Shown: in pieces, positions 15,550-24,435 of the stretch
Layout of the letters: each line of letters begins with the position of its first letter
Position numbering within the stretch: position 1 is the first letter of the stretch
DNA from: Sulfuritalea sp.
GTDB taxonomy: Bacteria > Pseudomonadota > Gammaproteobacteria > Burkholderiales > Rhodocyclaceae
DNA: 41,965 nt
Direction of reading: 5' to 3'
Assembly: GCA_021738385.1 (NCBI GenBank)
Contig: JAIPCF010000016.1
Span: 1-41,965 of the forward strand
Translations under genes and position numbers: made by a program
The notes under the pieces: generated by a model
Seen by the model: only the letters and a program-made list of their open reading frames with translations
What the model was told of the DNA's origin: nothing
Database searches by the model: none

Positions 15550-15566
15550 TGCACTGTAATGGTGTG
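15550..15566. promoter_or_regulatory. NtrC binding site 2 upstream of amt
   Basis: TGCACT-GTAAT-GGTGTG matches GCACC-N5-GGTGC with one change per arm. Its centre lies 31 bp (three helical turns) from site 1, so two NtrC dimers could bind cooperatively on one face. Confidence 0.65.
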
Positions 15567-15583
15567 CGATAGCCGCGAGACTG

Positions 15584-15609
15584 GAAACTCGGCGGTGGCG
15601 ATACGGCGA
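15584..15609 (-). repeat. 26-bp interspersed repeat, copy 3 (degenerate)
   Basis: On the minus strand CGCCGT, ATCG, then CCACCGCCGAGTTTC: three differences from the consensus. It lies between the mltA stop codon and the amt enhancer region. Confidence 0.65.
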
Positions 15610-15635
15610 GTTGACGGGCGGGTGCGGGACCCGCG

Positions 15636-16880
15636 TCAGTTCGCTGGCTTGCTCGTGGCTTCGGGTGGCTGATAGGCGCGCGGCAGCAACACCCACATGC
15701 GGCCTTGCTGTCGCATTTTGCCGGCCTGACTACCCGCCTCGGTACCGCTGCCCCAATAGAAATCGGCACGCACCACACCGCGAATTGCGCCACCGGTATC
15801 CTGCGCCAACATCAGCCGATTGAGCGTCTGGTCACTGTACGGCCGGGTGGTCGCCAGCCAGATCGGTGCTCCCAGCGGCACATGGCGCGGGTCGACGGCT
15901 ATTGATCGCTCCGGGGTCAGTGCCAGACCCATGGCGCCTTGCGGCCCGCTACCCGTCGCGGGCAACTCTCGGAAGAACACCAGGCTGGGGTTGGTGTTGA
16001 GCATTTCCGCCAGGCGCGCCGGGTTGGCTTTGGCCCAGGCTTTGATGCCTTGCATCGACGCCTGCTCGATCTTGAGTTCGCCCTGATCGATCAGCCAGCG
16101 GCCGATCGAACGATAGGGGTGCCCGTTTTGGTCGGCGTAGTTCAAGCGCACGCGGCTGCCATCGGTGAGTTGCACCTGGCCCGAGCCCTGAATCTGCATG
16201 AAGAACAGATCAATGGCGTCGTCTATCCAGAGCAACGCTTGCGGTGAGCGCTTGCTTTCCTCGGGAGCCCATTCCGCGCGCGAATAGTAGGGAATCAGCT
16301 TGCGCCCTTCGATCCGTCCGCGCAGACGCAGGTGTTTGAGTTCGGGATAGAGTTCGGCCAGATCCACCACGATCATGTCCTCGGGTGGACCAAAGACCGG
16401 GTTCTGGAAACCTCGGGTTTGGCTGCGGCTGCCTTTGAGAATGGGCTCGTAGTATCCGGTGACCAGCCCGCTGCGCGAACCATCGGGATTGACCAGCGCC
16501 CAGGGGCGGAACTGGGATTCGAACCAGGCGCGCAACGCTGACGCGGACTTGTCTTCGACGGCGCGCGCCGAACTACACACCGCTTTCCACAAGTCCTTTC
16601 TTTCGAGGCCGGAACAGCTGGTCAGGAAAGCGCCGAATACCGTCGCTGGGTCATCGTCGTTCCAGCTGGGCAAGTCAGCCCAAGCGGCTTCCTGCATCGG
16701 CTTTTCTGCCGGCTTGGGTGGCTCAACCGTTGGAGGCACGGGACAGACTGGACACACCGGGCAGACCGATGCAGCGCCCGGTGCGGGACAGGCTTGTTCT
16801 CGCGTGCGTGTTTGAGAAGGAGTTTGCGCACAGCCGGCAAGAACCAGCAGGACGAGAATGACGGGAAGAAATCGAAACAT
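15636..16880 (-). CDS. mltA: Membrane-bound lytic transglycosylase A
   Basis: A 414-residue outer-membrane lipoprotein that cleaves peptidoglycan glycan strands, forming 1,6-anhydro-muropeptides. Signal peptide and lipobox LAGC follow MFRFLPVILVLLVLAGC. The MltA domain has LVTGYYEPILKG, a double-psi barrel region, and the C-terminal 3D domain with AVDPRHVPLGAPIW and LAQDTGGAIRGVVRADFYWGSG, whose Asp is the catalytic residue. The linker after the lipobox has an odd cysteine-rich run (CPAPGAASVCPVCPVCPVPP). A TTG at 16907 could add nine residues. It is divergent from the DUF815 ATPase gene. Confidence 0.93.
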   Translation of the reverse strand: MFRFLPVILVLLVLAGCAQTPSQTRTREQACPAPGAASVCPVCPVCPVPPTVEPPKPAEKPMQEAAWADLPSWNDDDPATVFGAFLTSCSGLERKDLWKAVCSSARAVEDKSASALRAWFESQFRPWALVNPDGSRSGLVTGYYEPILKGSRSQTRGFQNPVFGPPEDMIVVDLAELYPELKHLRLRGRIEGRKLIPYYSRAEWAPEESKRSPQALLWIDDAIDLFFMQIQGSGQVQLTDGSRVRLNYADQNGHPYRSIGRWLIDQGELKIEQASMQGIKAWAKANPARLAEMLNTNPSLVFFRELPATGSGPQGAMGLALTPERSIAVDPRHVPLGAPIWLATTRPYSDQTLNRLMLAQDTGGAIRGVVRADFYWGSGTEAGSQAGKMRQQGRMWVLLPRAYQPPEATSKPAN

Positions 16881-17019
16881 GGTTCTGCTAAAGTTCGGTG
16901 CTTTCAAGAGCCTGCAAGCTTAACCGATGTGGAGTGCATCCTTGGGCAGCCGCCACAGAACAACAGGCCTTGGGCGGCACCCAGACCCCCAATCCAAACC
17001 ACCTGTTTACGAGATCGCG

Positions 17020-17919
17020 ATGACCGACCCCTCCCATCCATTTGCGCCTTTGATAGACCGCCTCGACGCGCTGTTCGACCGCATCGAGGCAGCGCTACCG
17101 CCACCGTTGCCTCCCACCGACTGGTCGGCTACGGCGTTTCGCTGGCGCACCCGTGCCGGTCGCGGCTGGCTGGAGGCCGTCAAGCAGCCACACCGAATCC
17201 GCTTTGAAGACTTGCAGGGTGTCGACGATCAGAAGCAGCGCATCGCCCAGAACACCAAGCAGTTCGTCGCCGGGCGCAGTGCCAACAACGTATTGCTGAC
17301 CGGCGCGCGCGGCACCGGCAAGAGCTCGCTGGTCAAGGCCGTACTCACCCAGTTTGCCGCCAAGAAACTACGCCTGATTGAAGTGGACAAGGACGATCTG
17401 GTGCATTTGCCGGAGATTGTCGACCTGATTGCCGATCGGCGCGAGCGCTTCATCATTTTCTGCGACGACCTGTCCTTCGAATCGGGCGAGCCCGGTTACA
17501 AGGCGATGAAGAGCATTCTCGACGGCTCGATCAGCGGCATGCCGGACAACCTTCTGGTTTATGCGACCTCCAATCGCCGCCATTTGATGCCGGAAAAAAT
17601 GTCCGAAAACCTCGAGACAAAATACAACGCGGACGGCGATATCCATCCCGGCGAAACCACGGAAGAAAAGGTCTCGCTCTCGGAGCGTTTCGGCCTCTGG
17701 CTGTCCTTCTATCCTTTCGGCCAGGACCACTACCTGGAAATCTGCGCTCACTGGATGGCCGAGTTCGGCATGTCGCAGCAACAGATTGCCGCTGCGCGCA
17801 GCGAAGCCTTGCAGTGGACTTTGATGCGCGGCTCACGCAGCGGCCGCGTGGCCTGGCAGTTTGCCCGCGACTATGCGGGGCGCCATGTCAGGAAAGCGCG
17901 CACCGGTAAATCAGTTTGA
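17020..17919 (+). CDS. DUF815 family AAA+ ATP-binding protein
   Basis: A 299-residue P-loop ATPase of the DUF815 group. Walker A GARGTGKSS lies near residue 90, Walker B FIIFCDDLSF around 147, and an ATSNRRHL sensor segment follows. The function is not known; the gene is a regular neighbour of mutT in beta-proteobacteria. ATG 17020 is chosen over upstream frames because the family starts with a short helical segment (HPFAPLIDRLDALFDRIEAALPP). The stop codon overlaps the TTG start of the MutT-ThiE gene, so the two are translationally coupled. Confidence 0.88.
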   Translation: MTDPSHPFAPLIDRLDALFDRIEAALPPPLPPTDWSATAFRWRTRAGRGWLEAVKQPHRIRFEDLQGVDDQKQRIAQNTKQFVAGRSANNVLLTGARGTGKSSLVKAVLTQFAAKKLRLIEVDKDDLVHLPEIVDLIADRRERFIIFCDDLSFESGEPGYKAMKSILDGSISGMPDNLLVYATSNRRHLMPEKMSENLETKYNADGDIHPGETTEEKVSLSERFGLWLSFYPFGQDHYLEICAHWMAEFGMSQQQIAAARSEALQWTLMRGSRSGRVAWQFARDYAGRHVRKARTGKSV

Positions 17920-18875
17920 AACTCACCGAAGTCGCCGCTGCGGTCATCGAGCGCCCGGGCGAAGATGGCGCTATCGAGTTCCTGCTCGGTCAGCGCGCGC
18001 CCGGGAGCGTTTACCAGGGCTACTGGGAATTTCCCGGTGGCAAGGTGGAAGCAGGCGAAACGCCGCATGCCGCGTTAGTGAGGGAACTGCGCGAAGAGTT
18101 GGGCATCGAAGTGCTGCGCGCCGATCCCTGGTTGCGACGCGAACATGTTTATGAGCATGCCCACGTCCGGCTGAATTTTTTTCGCGTGCGCCAATGGCAT
18201 GGCGAGTTGCAAGACCATGTGCATAGCGCTCTCTCCTGGCAGCGCGCCGAATTTCCGACAGTTCCGCCAACGGTTGCGCCGATGCTGCCGGCCAACGCCC
18301 CGGTGCTCGCCGCGCTGGCTCTGCCGGATTTTTATGCCATCACCCATGCCGCAGAAATCGGCATCGACGCCCAGCTACTGGCGTTGGCGCACGCGCTGGA
18401 AGGCGGCCTGAAGCTGGTGCAGTTACGCGAACCAACACTGGACGCGGCGCGGCGCTCGGCCTTTGTCCATGCTGCCGTCGATCTGTGTCATCAGTTCGGT
18501 GCGCGCGCGCTGGTCAATGGCGATGCGGCGCTGGCCGAAGCGTCTGGTGCCGACGGGCTGCACTTGCCGGCGCGGCAACTTGCTTCCTGCAAAGTGCGGC
18601 CCGATTTCCCGCTGGTGGCGGCGTCATGCCATACACGTGCAGAGCTGGAGCGCGCGGCTGAATTGGGCTGCGACTTCACGGTGTTCGGCCCGGTACAGGC
18701 CACGGCCAGCCACCCGTGGATCGAGGGCATCGGCTGGGAGGCTTTTGCGTCCCTGCTTGCCGTGTCACCAGCGCCGACTTTTGCGCTGGGCGGGTTGTCT
18801 GCCGCCGATCTGGATACCGCGCAGCGCGCCGGCGCTCACGGTATCGCCGCGGTACGCGCGGCCTGGGCGGATTAG
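17916..18875 (+). CDS. mutT: MutT-type Nudix hydrolase fused to a ThiE-like domain
   Basis: A 319-residue two-domain protein. Residues 1-~130 are a Nudix 8-oxo-dGTP hydrolase with a complete Nudix box, GKVEAGETPHAALVRELREELGI, which sanitises oxidised nucleotides. Residues ~135-319 are a thiamine-phosphate-synthase-like barrel (LPDFYAITHA, LKLVQLREP, DGLHLPARQL, FTVFGPVQATASHP, FALGGLS). The fusion is common in beta- and gamma-proteobacteria; whether the second half makes thiamine phosphate is doubtful because other ThiE genes usually exist. It starts at TTG 17916 inside the DUF815 stop codon. The segment 18757-18782 holds a copy of the 26-bp repeat. Confidence 0.9.
   Translation: MKLTEVAAAVIERPGEDGAIEFLLGQRAPGSVYQGYWEFPGGKVEAGETPHAALVRELREELGIEVLRADPWLRREHVYEHAHVRLNFFRVRQWHGELQDHVHSALSWQRAEFPTVPPTVAPMLPANAPVLAALALPDFYAITHAAEIGIDAQLLALAHALEGGLKLVQLREPTLDAARRSAFVHAAVDLCHQFGARALVNGDAALAEASGADGLHLPARQLASCKVRPDFPLVAASCHTRAELERAAELGCDFTVFGPVQATASHPWIEGIGWEAFASLLAVSPAPTFALGGLSAADLDTAQRAGAHGIAAVRAAWAD
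18757..18782 (+). repeat. 26-bp interspersed repeat, copy 4, inside MutT-ThiE
   Basis: A perfect CCAGCGCCGACTTTT core at 18768-18782, preceded by TGCCGT-GTCA. The 24 nt 18759-18782 are identical to 33285-33308 in fmt, though the two are read in different frames. The core is followed by GCGCTGG, making a local hairpin with CCAGCGC. Confidence 0.9.
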
Positions 18876-18879
18876 GCGC

Positions 18880-19077
18880 TTACTCGGACGGGTCGTCCGG
18901 CCCCGGTTCGTCGGTTGCTTCGACGCGATACTGCTCCGAGGCCCAGGCGCCGAAGTCGACGCCCTTGCAGCGCGCCGAACAAAACGGCCGGTAGCGGTTT
19001 TCCGGCACCCATTCCACAAGTGCACCGCAGCTCGGACAGGCAACGGTGCGGACTTTGGCCGGCTTCAGCGTTGCCAT
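18880..19077 (-). CDS. yacG: DNA gyrase inhibitor YacG
   Basis: A 65-residue zinc protein. The treble-clef ligands are Cys14, Cys17, Cys33 and Cys37 (CPSCGALVEW...RPFCSARCKGVDFGAWASEQYRV), an exact YacG pattern. In E. coli YacG binds GyrB and inhibits gyrase. It converges with MutT-ThiE (4 nt between stops). Its usual partner zapD is not next to it here but 9.2 kb away at 28322. Confidence 0.92.
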   Translation of the reverse strand: MATLKPAKVRTVACPSCGALVEWVPENRYRPFCSARCKGVDFGAWASEQYRVEATDEPGPDDPSE

Positions 19078-19118
19078 TGCGATTGAAGTCTCGGGTCATC
19101 CATGAAAGGCTTTTTACC

Positions 19119-19188
19119 AAGGCGAACACGGCGACACGGCGAGAAGCAATGATTTGGCCTTTCGCCGTGTCGCCGTGTCGCCGTGTTT
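19119..19188. repeat. Long inverted repeat, copy 2 (CACGGCGACACGGCG family)
   Basis: The left arm 19125-19142 pairs with 19162-19179 at 17 of 18 positions, both based on CACGGCGACACGGCG; the right side carries one extra repeat unit. Related to 4126-4208. It lies between yacG and the KamA-like gene, at the left junction of the segment that separates yacG from zapD. Confidence 0.82.
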
Positions 19189-19206
19189 AGCTGCATTTCG
19201 TTCCGC

Positions 19207-20337
19207 TCATTCAGGACCCGAAAGAACTTCCTGCAGGGATTCATGCTCAAATTTCGGCGCATCACCGACCGGCTTCAGGTCGTCTAGCCAGCAGGCTTCG
19301 TCGTCACGCTCATAGATCAGGAAGCGGCCGCGCAGACTGGGGTCCTTGGCTCGGTGGTAGCGCAGATAGATGTGCTTCTCATCGACGGCGAGAATCTCGA
19401 TCTTGCCGGTCTCGTGCGACATCGCAAAACGCGCACGGCGCGCCAGTCCCGCACCCCGGCGCAAGGCCTCGCGGAAGATTTCCCAGCCGCGCACGATTGG
19501 CACTTTGTAGGGGTCGTTACCAGCGGTGGGCCGCCCCTGGAACAGGTAGTAGGGCGGACAACCAATCCAGGACAGCTTGCGGAACAACTCCGAGAGCACC
19601 TCCGGATCGTCGTTGATGCCGGCGATCATCGGGCACTGATTGGTCATGATGACACCGGCGCGAATCAGCTTGTCGAGCCCCTCGATCGCGGGATCGGTCA
19701 GCTCGCGCGGATGGTCGAAGTGGTTCATGAAATAGATGCGCTTGTGCGGCGTCGAGTACTTGCCCAGCATTTCAAGCAATGGCGCATCGTCAAGCACGCG
19801 CCAGGGATTGAAGGCGGTCATCTTGGTGCCGATGCGAATGATCTGGACATGGTCAATCTCGCGCAATGTCTCGATGGTTTCAGTCAACCGACGCGTGCTG
19901 AGCAGCATCGGGTCGCCACCGGTGAGCAGTACGTTGGTGATTTCCGGATGATTGCGAATGTATTCGAAGCCGGCGCTGAGATCCTTTACCGCCTCGTCGT
20001 TGTCGTTCATGAACAGGCGCTTGCGGAAGCAGTAGCGGCAGTAGGCGCCGCAGACTTCGTTACACAACAGCAGCGCAGTGTCCGGGTACTTGTGCTGCAC
20101 GCCGGGCACGACGGTATTGGCCAACTCGTTGCTGGCGTCGAGCTTGCCCCAGTCGTTGAGCTCTGATTTGTTTGGAATCACCAGTTGCCGAATCGGGTCG
20201 GCGGGATCGTTCCAGTCGATCAGACCAAGGTAGTACTCGCTGACACGAAACGCGTAAGCTTCTGCGACAGGCTGCAGCGCAGTGCGCTCTACCTCGGTAA
20301 TTTGCGGGATTTGGTCCATCCGCTTGATGTACTTCAT
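19207..20337 (-). CDS. KamA family radical SAM protein (lysine 2,3-aminomutase-like)
   Basis: A 376-residue radical SAM enzyme. The [4Fe-4S] cluster motif is Cys96-x3-Cys100-x2-Cys103 (CGAYCRYCFRKRL), followed by LLTGGDPMLLSTRRL, as in lysine 2,3-aminomutases and EpmB. The PLP lysine of true LAM lies in PGGGGK; here the aligned stretch reads MSHETGKIEI, so the Lys is probably kept but the loop differs. Substrate unknown; beta-lysine formation or an unrelated amino-acid rearrangement is possible. The ribosome site AGGAGA precedes ATG 20337. No epmA or elongation factor P gene is nearby. Confidence 0.85.
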   Translation of the reverse strand: MKYIKRMDQIPQITEVERTALQPVAEAYAFRVSEYYLGLIDWNDPADPIRQLVIPNKSELNDWGKLDASNELANTVVPGVQHKYPDTALLLCNEVCGAYCRYCFRKRLFMNDNDEAVKDLSAGFEYIRNHPEITNVLLTGGDPMLLSTRRLTETIETLREIDHVQIIRIGTKMTAFNPWRVLDDAPLLEMLGKYSTPHKRIYFMNHFDHPRELTDPAIEGLDKLIRAGVIMTNQCPMIAGINDDPEVLSELFRKLSWIGCPPYYLFQGRPTAGNDPYKVPIVRGWEIFREALRRGAGLARRARFAMSHETGKIEILAVDEKHIYLRYHRAKDPSLRGRFLIYERDDEACWLDDLKPVGDAPKFEHESLQEVLSGPE

Positions 20338-20413
20338 TGGGGTCTCCTGTTCTTAAGGTGCGGCAGCGATCCCGGCCGAATCGAATCGGCTCTGCCGTCA
20401 CGGTATACCAAGA

Positions 20414-21202
20414 CTACTTCCGCAGCATCCTTTGCACGGCTTCCAGATGTTCCGGCTCGTTGTGACACATGCCCTGAAATGATGCGCAAATGTCGAGAAA
20501 ATCCTTCAACTCCATGCGCTGTGCCATTTTCATCAGGCGCTTGGTCAGACGCAACGCCTTGGGCGGCTGTTTCGCGATTCGTGCAGCAAGTTCGAGCGCT
20601 GTTGGCATCAGGCTCTCCGGCTCCGTTACATCAAGCACGATACCCAGCGTCTTTGCTTCTTCGGCGCCGACAATACGCCCCGTGAGTGTCAATTCAAATG
20701 CCTGCTGGTAGCCAATCAGTCGTTGCATGAACCACGCGCCACCATCGCCCGGAATAATACCCAGATTGAGGAAGGTTTCACCGAACTTGGCCCGGTTCGA
20801 CGCAATGCGGATATCGGCCATGTTCGCAAGATCGAAGCCGGCGCCAATGGCCGGGCCATTGACCGCCGCGATCACCGGAATCTCGACGGCGTTCAGCGCC
20901 AGCGGGATACGCTGGATGCCGCGCCGATAGCGCTGGACCACTTCCGCCACATCGCCCGCAAAATCGCCGCCGCGTTCGGCCATGTCCTTGACGTTGCCGC
21001 CAGCCGAAAAGGCCGAGCCCGCACCGGTGACGACCAGCACCGACACGTCGTCACAGTGATTCACCCATTCGGCCACGCTGACGATGTCGTCGATCAGGCG
21101 GGTGCCCGTGAGCGCATTGCGTACGTCGTCACGATTTAGCGTCAGCGTCGCCACGCGCTGGTCCAGGTTCAGCAGCGCATCGCCGAGTGTGGGCAGGGTC
21201 AT
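20414..21202 (-). CDS. Enoyl-CoA hydratase/isomerase (second of operon)
   Basis: A 262-residue crotonase: VLVVTGAGSAFSAGGNVKDM and NGPAIGAGFDLANMADIRIAS form the oxyanion hole, followed by LGIIPGDGGAWFMQRLIG. The position normally held by the second catalytic Glu reads as Asp in GDGG, so it may be an isomerase or have altered chemistry. The start overlaps the acyl-CoA synthetase stop by 4 nt (ATGA), so they are one transcript. It probably acts on the CoA ester produced by that synthetase. Substrate not predictable. Confidence 0.87.
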   Translation of the reverse strand: MTLPTLGDALLNLDQRVATLTLNRDDVRNALTGTRLIDDIVSVAEWVNHCDDVSVLVVTGAGSAFSAGGNVKDMAERGGDFAGDVAEVVQRYRRGIQRIPLALNAVEIPVIAAVNGPAIGAGFDLANMADIRIASNRAKFGETFLNLGIIPGDGGAWFMQRLIGYQQAFELTLTGRIVGAEEAKTLGIVLDVTEPESLMPTALELAARIAKQPPKALRLTKRLMKMAQRMELKDFLDICASFQGMCHNEPEHLEAVQRMLRK

Positions 21203-23388
21203 AACAAAGCGTCCTTCGACTTGGCCGCCAAACGATCAACAATGATCCGGGCATCGACCACCGCGTAACCATCGTCATAGGCGATTACCGGGTTGAGATC
21301 CAGCTCCATCAACTGTGGATAGGCGTCGACGACGCTGGAAACTTTCAGCAGCAGATCGATCAACGCCTCCTTGTCCACTGCGGCGTCGCCACGCACCCCC
21401 TTGAGAATCTTGCGCGCCTTGATTTGTTCGACCATCGAGCGGGCATCGTGACGCGACAGCGGAATGGCGCGAAATGCGACATCCTCAAGGATCTCGACAA
21501 ATATACCGCCCAGGCCAAACATTAGTACCGGGCCAAAAATCGGGTCTCGCATGACGCCGATGATTACCTCGGTCCCCTTGCGCGCCATTGGCGTAACCAG
21601 TACGCCATGGATATCGGCATCCGGATTGTAGGCCTTGCATGATTTCATGATTTTGGCATAGACCTTGCGCATCGCCTCTTCGCCGTGCACGTTCAGTTTG
21701 ACGCCACCGGCATCGGACTTGTGCAGGATGTCTTTCGAAACAACTTTCATCACCAATGGCTGATCGCCAAAACTCGCGGCGACTTCTTTCAGCTCGTCCT
21801 CCGAGCGCACCACCTGTTCCGCCGGCATGGATACGCCATGGGTGCGCAACAAGGCTTTTGCCTCGAACTCAAGCAGATCGCGCCCCTCCGCCTGAGCTTG
21901 GGCAAAAAGGGCCTGCACCTGACTGTCCGGCGTCACCGCCGGCGCGTTCGAATGCTCTCGGCTGGCAGCGAGATAAATGCCGCGTTCGCCCAGCGCCGAC
22001 AAGACACGCACCGCATGCTCGAGAGAAGAATAAACAGGCAGGCCGGCCTCGTGCAAGCGACGCAATGCCGGCGGCCGAATCGGCGCATAGAGGCTGTAGA
22101 TCACCAGAGGCTTGCTGGTCTTCTGAGCGAGCTCGATCATAGACTCGGCACCGCGCATCTCGTCGCCGAGCAAGGTTTCCGCGAAGCGGATGTTGTAGCC
22201 GCCGAACATCCCAACCAGAAATATGCTGTCGACGTTGTCATCCTCGGCGACGATCTCCATGCAATTCGCCAGCAGGGATGGTCGCGCATCGCTGCTGCCG
22301 GCCACGTCCACCGGATTGACCAGGGACGCCTGCGGCAAAAGAATCGCGCCGAGACGCTGACGAGTAGTTTCGCTGAGTTCGGCGAGCTCCAGACCCGCCT
22401 CGGCCAGCCGGTCGGAGGCAATCGTGGCCTGGCCACCGCCATCGGCAATCACGGCGACGCGCTTGCCGCGTGCCATCTGCAGCAAGCCCAGGCCCTCGGC
22501 CACCGGCAGGATCTCGTCAGAATTCTGCACCACGCTGACTCCGACCTGACGCAATACGTCGACGGTCATCGCGTAGCTGCCGGCGAGCGCCCCGGTGTGT
22601 GAACTGGCAGCCTTCTGGCCCTGCTCGGTGGACCCTGATTTGTACACCACCACCGGCTTGGTGGCGGTAACTTCGCGCGCCACATTCAGAAAGCGACGCC
22701 CGTCGCGAAAACCCTCGACATAGAGCGTCGCAACACGGGTATGTGGATCTTCGCCGAGATAACGCAGGTAATCATTGAAGCCGATATCTGTTTGATTGCC
22801 CGGCCCGACATAGGTGCTGAAGCCGACGTGCCCGTTATGCTCGGCTTCGAGCACGAGCGAAAGCAGCATGTTCCCCGATTGCGAAATGAAGCCGATGTCT
22901 CCCGCCTTGACATTGGCCAACGCCAGCAAATTGACCTTTTTGTGCAGATTGAACATGCCCGAGGTGTTCGGGCCGATGATGCGTACACCACCCTGGCGCG
23001 CGGCATCCAGTACCTGTTGCTCGAGTACTGCTCCCTCGGGCCCTGTCTCGCGAAATCCACTGGCCAGTATCACCGCCCCCTTGACGCCCTTCTTGCCACA
23101 TTCGAGTAGTAACCCGGGCACCGAGGCGGCCGGAGTACAGATGAGCGCCAGATCGGCCGGGCCAGGCAGATCGGCCAATGCCGAATAGGCCTTGATGCCG
23201 AGAATCATGTCGGCCTTGGGATTGATCGGATAGATTGTGCCCTTGTAACCGTCCTTGACCAGACCGACCATGGCCTTGTAGCCGCGCTTGGTGGGGTCGG
23301 CTGAAGCACCGACGATGGCTATCGAATCCGGAGCCAGAAAGTCATGCAGCGGGCTGCGCTGTGGCGACGTTGTTTGGGTCGCGTCCAT
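21199..23388 (-). CDS. NDP-forming acyl-CoA synthetase
   Basis: A 729-residue fused acyl-CoA synthetase of the acetyl-CoA synthetase (ADP-forming) family. It contains a CoA-binding Rossmann domain (SIAIVGASADPTKRG), a succinyl-CoA-ligase-like domain with the probable phosphohistidine in SSHTGALAGS, a third domain, and a C-terminal ATP-grasp half from ~residue 500 (PLVMKVVSKDILHKSDAGGVKLNV, MELDLNPVIAYDDG). It makes or uses a thioester with ATP and free phosphate via phosphohistidine. Start at ATG 23388; the longer frame into the upstream gene is not real. It lies between two crotonases in one operon. Confidence 0.9.
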   Translation of the reverse strand: MDATQTTSPQRSPLHDFLAPDSIAIVGASADPTKRGYKAMVGLVKDGYKGTIYPINPKADMILGIKAYSALADLPGPADLALICTPAASVPGLLLECGKKGVKGAVILASGFRETGPEGAVLEQQVLDAARQGGVRIIGPNTSGMFNLHKKVNLLALANVKAGDIGFISQSGNMLLSLVLEAEHNGHVGFSTYVGPGNQTDIGFNDYLRYLGEDPHTRVATLYVEGFRDGRRFLNVAREVTATKPVVVYKSGSTEQGQKAASSHTGALAGSYAMTVDVLRQVGVSVVQNSDEILPVAEGLGLLQMARGKRVAVIADGGGQATIASDRLAEAGLELAELSETTRQRLGAILLPQASLVNPVDVAGSSDARPSLLANCMEIVAEDDNVDSIFLVGMFGGYNIRFAETLLGDEMRGAESMIELAQKTSKPLVIYSLYAPIRPPALRRLHEAGLPVYSSLEHAVRVLSALGERGIYLAASREHSNAPAVTPDSQVQALFAQAQAEGRDLLEFEAKALLRTHGVSMPAEQVVRSEDELKEVAASFGDQPLVMKVVSKDILHKSDAGGVKLNVHGEEAMRKVYAKIMKSCKAYNPDADIHGVLVTPMARKGTEVIIGVMRDPIFGPVLMFGLGGIFVEILEDVAFRAIPLSRHDARSMVEQIKARKILKGVRGDAAVDKEALIDLLLKVSSVVDAYPQLMELDLNPVIAYDDGYAVVDARIIVDRLAAKSKDALL

Positions 23389-23390
23389 GT

Positions 23391-24173
23391 CTAAACCCCC
23401 TTGAATATTGGTGTGCGCTTTTCGGCAAAGGCGTCGATGCCCTCCTGCCAATCCTGTGTGGTTCCGGCGAACATCATGCCCTCCAGTTCCGCCACCAACG
23501 CCGTATCAAGCGTGCCCTCGGCCGCCATGTTCAGTTGTTCCTTGGCCAATTGCATCGAAAGCGGCGCCTTGCTGGCGATCTTTCGTGCAAACTCGCGCGC
23601 CGCATCGAGAAAGCCTTCATCCGGTAGTACACGATTGGCCAAGCCGATGCGAACCGCTTCATCCCCCTTGATGCGCTCGCCAAGAAACACCAGTTCACGC
23701 GCCTTGGCGAGACCCACCAGGCGCGGCAGCATATAGGTCACTCCGCCACCCAGAAATGTCCCGATACTGATTTCGGGTAAACCGATTTGCGCGCTCGCCG
23801 CCATCAAGATGAAATCCGAGGCGATCGCCATTTCGGCACCAGCCCCCAGAGCATATCCATTGACTGCCGCAATCACCGGCTTGGAAAGACGCATCAGCCG
23901 TTTGCAGACGATCTGCTCTCCCTGCGTATATTGGCGGCGCTCGAATGCCGTGCGTCCCACTTTGTGTTCCTTGAGGTCGGCTCCAACGCAAAACGCCCTT
24001 CCTTCACCGGTCAGAATCACCACCCGCACGTTCTGGTCGGCCTCAGCCACGCCCAGCGCGGTATTGAGTTCGTCATAGAGCTGCTGAGTCACCGCATTGA
24101 GTCGATGCGGACGATTGAGTCGAATCTCCGAGATTCCGTCGCTCGATTCGTAAAGAATGGATTCAAATTGCAT
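23391..24173 (-). CDS. Enoyl-CoA hydratase/isomerase (first of operon)
   Basis: A 260-residue crotonase with GEGRAFCVGADLKEHK and NGYALGAGAEMAIASDFILM forming the oxyanion hole and LPEISIGTFLGGGVTYMLPRLVG carrying the catalytic-Glu position. First gene of a three-gene acyl-CoA operon; GAGGAAGG precedes the ATG. It ends 2 nt before the start of the acyl-CoA synthetase gene. Only 35% or less of its residues would be expected to match the other crotonase in the operon, so the two are unlikely to be recent duplicates; that figure is my impression, not a calculation. Confidence 0.88.
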   Translation of the reverse strand: MQFESILYESSDGISEIRLNRPHRLNAVTQQLYDELNTALGVAEADQNVRVVILTGEGRAFCVGADLKEHKVGRTAFERRQYTQGEQIVCKRLMRLSKPVIAAVNGYALGAGAEMAIASDFILMAASAQIGLPEISIGTFLGGGVTYMLPRLVGLAKARELVFLGERIKGDEAVRIGLANRVLPDEGFLDAAREFARKIASKAPLSMQLAKEQLNMAAEGTLDTALVAELEGMMFAGTTQDWQEGIDAFAEKRTPIFKGV

Positions 24174-24435
24174 GTTCGGCTCGCCTTCCTCGTTTCAGTA
24201 AATGGGTACTCATTGAAATACTAGTTTTGCATCGATGGCTTGCCCGAGTGGCATGCACTCATGAGAGCACCGGTTCAGCTATCGGATACGCCTGCGCTAC
24301 GAAGCCGGACTGGCTGCGCGCCGATCATTCCGGCTTTCTATCCTGGCAGGAACTATCTGTAGAGCCGCATTTGCGTCCAGCTTCCGACCGCCCGGAGCCG
24401 GCCGCCAAGCGCCTGTTCGAGCTACCCGCCTGAGC

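Noticed and set aside
24227-24433. 68-codon plus-strand frame between the acyl-CoA operon and the TRAP permease
   Set aside because: No start context and low-complexity composition; the 262-nt gap shows nothing else convincing.
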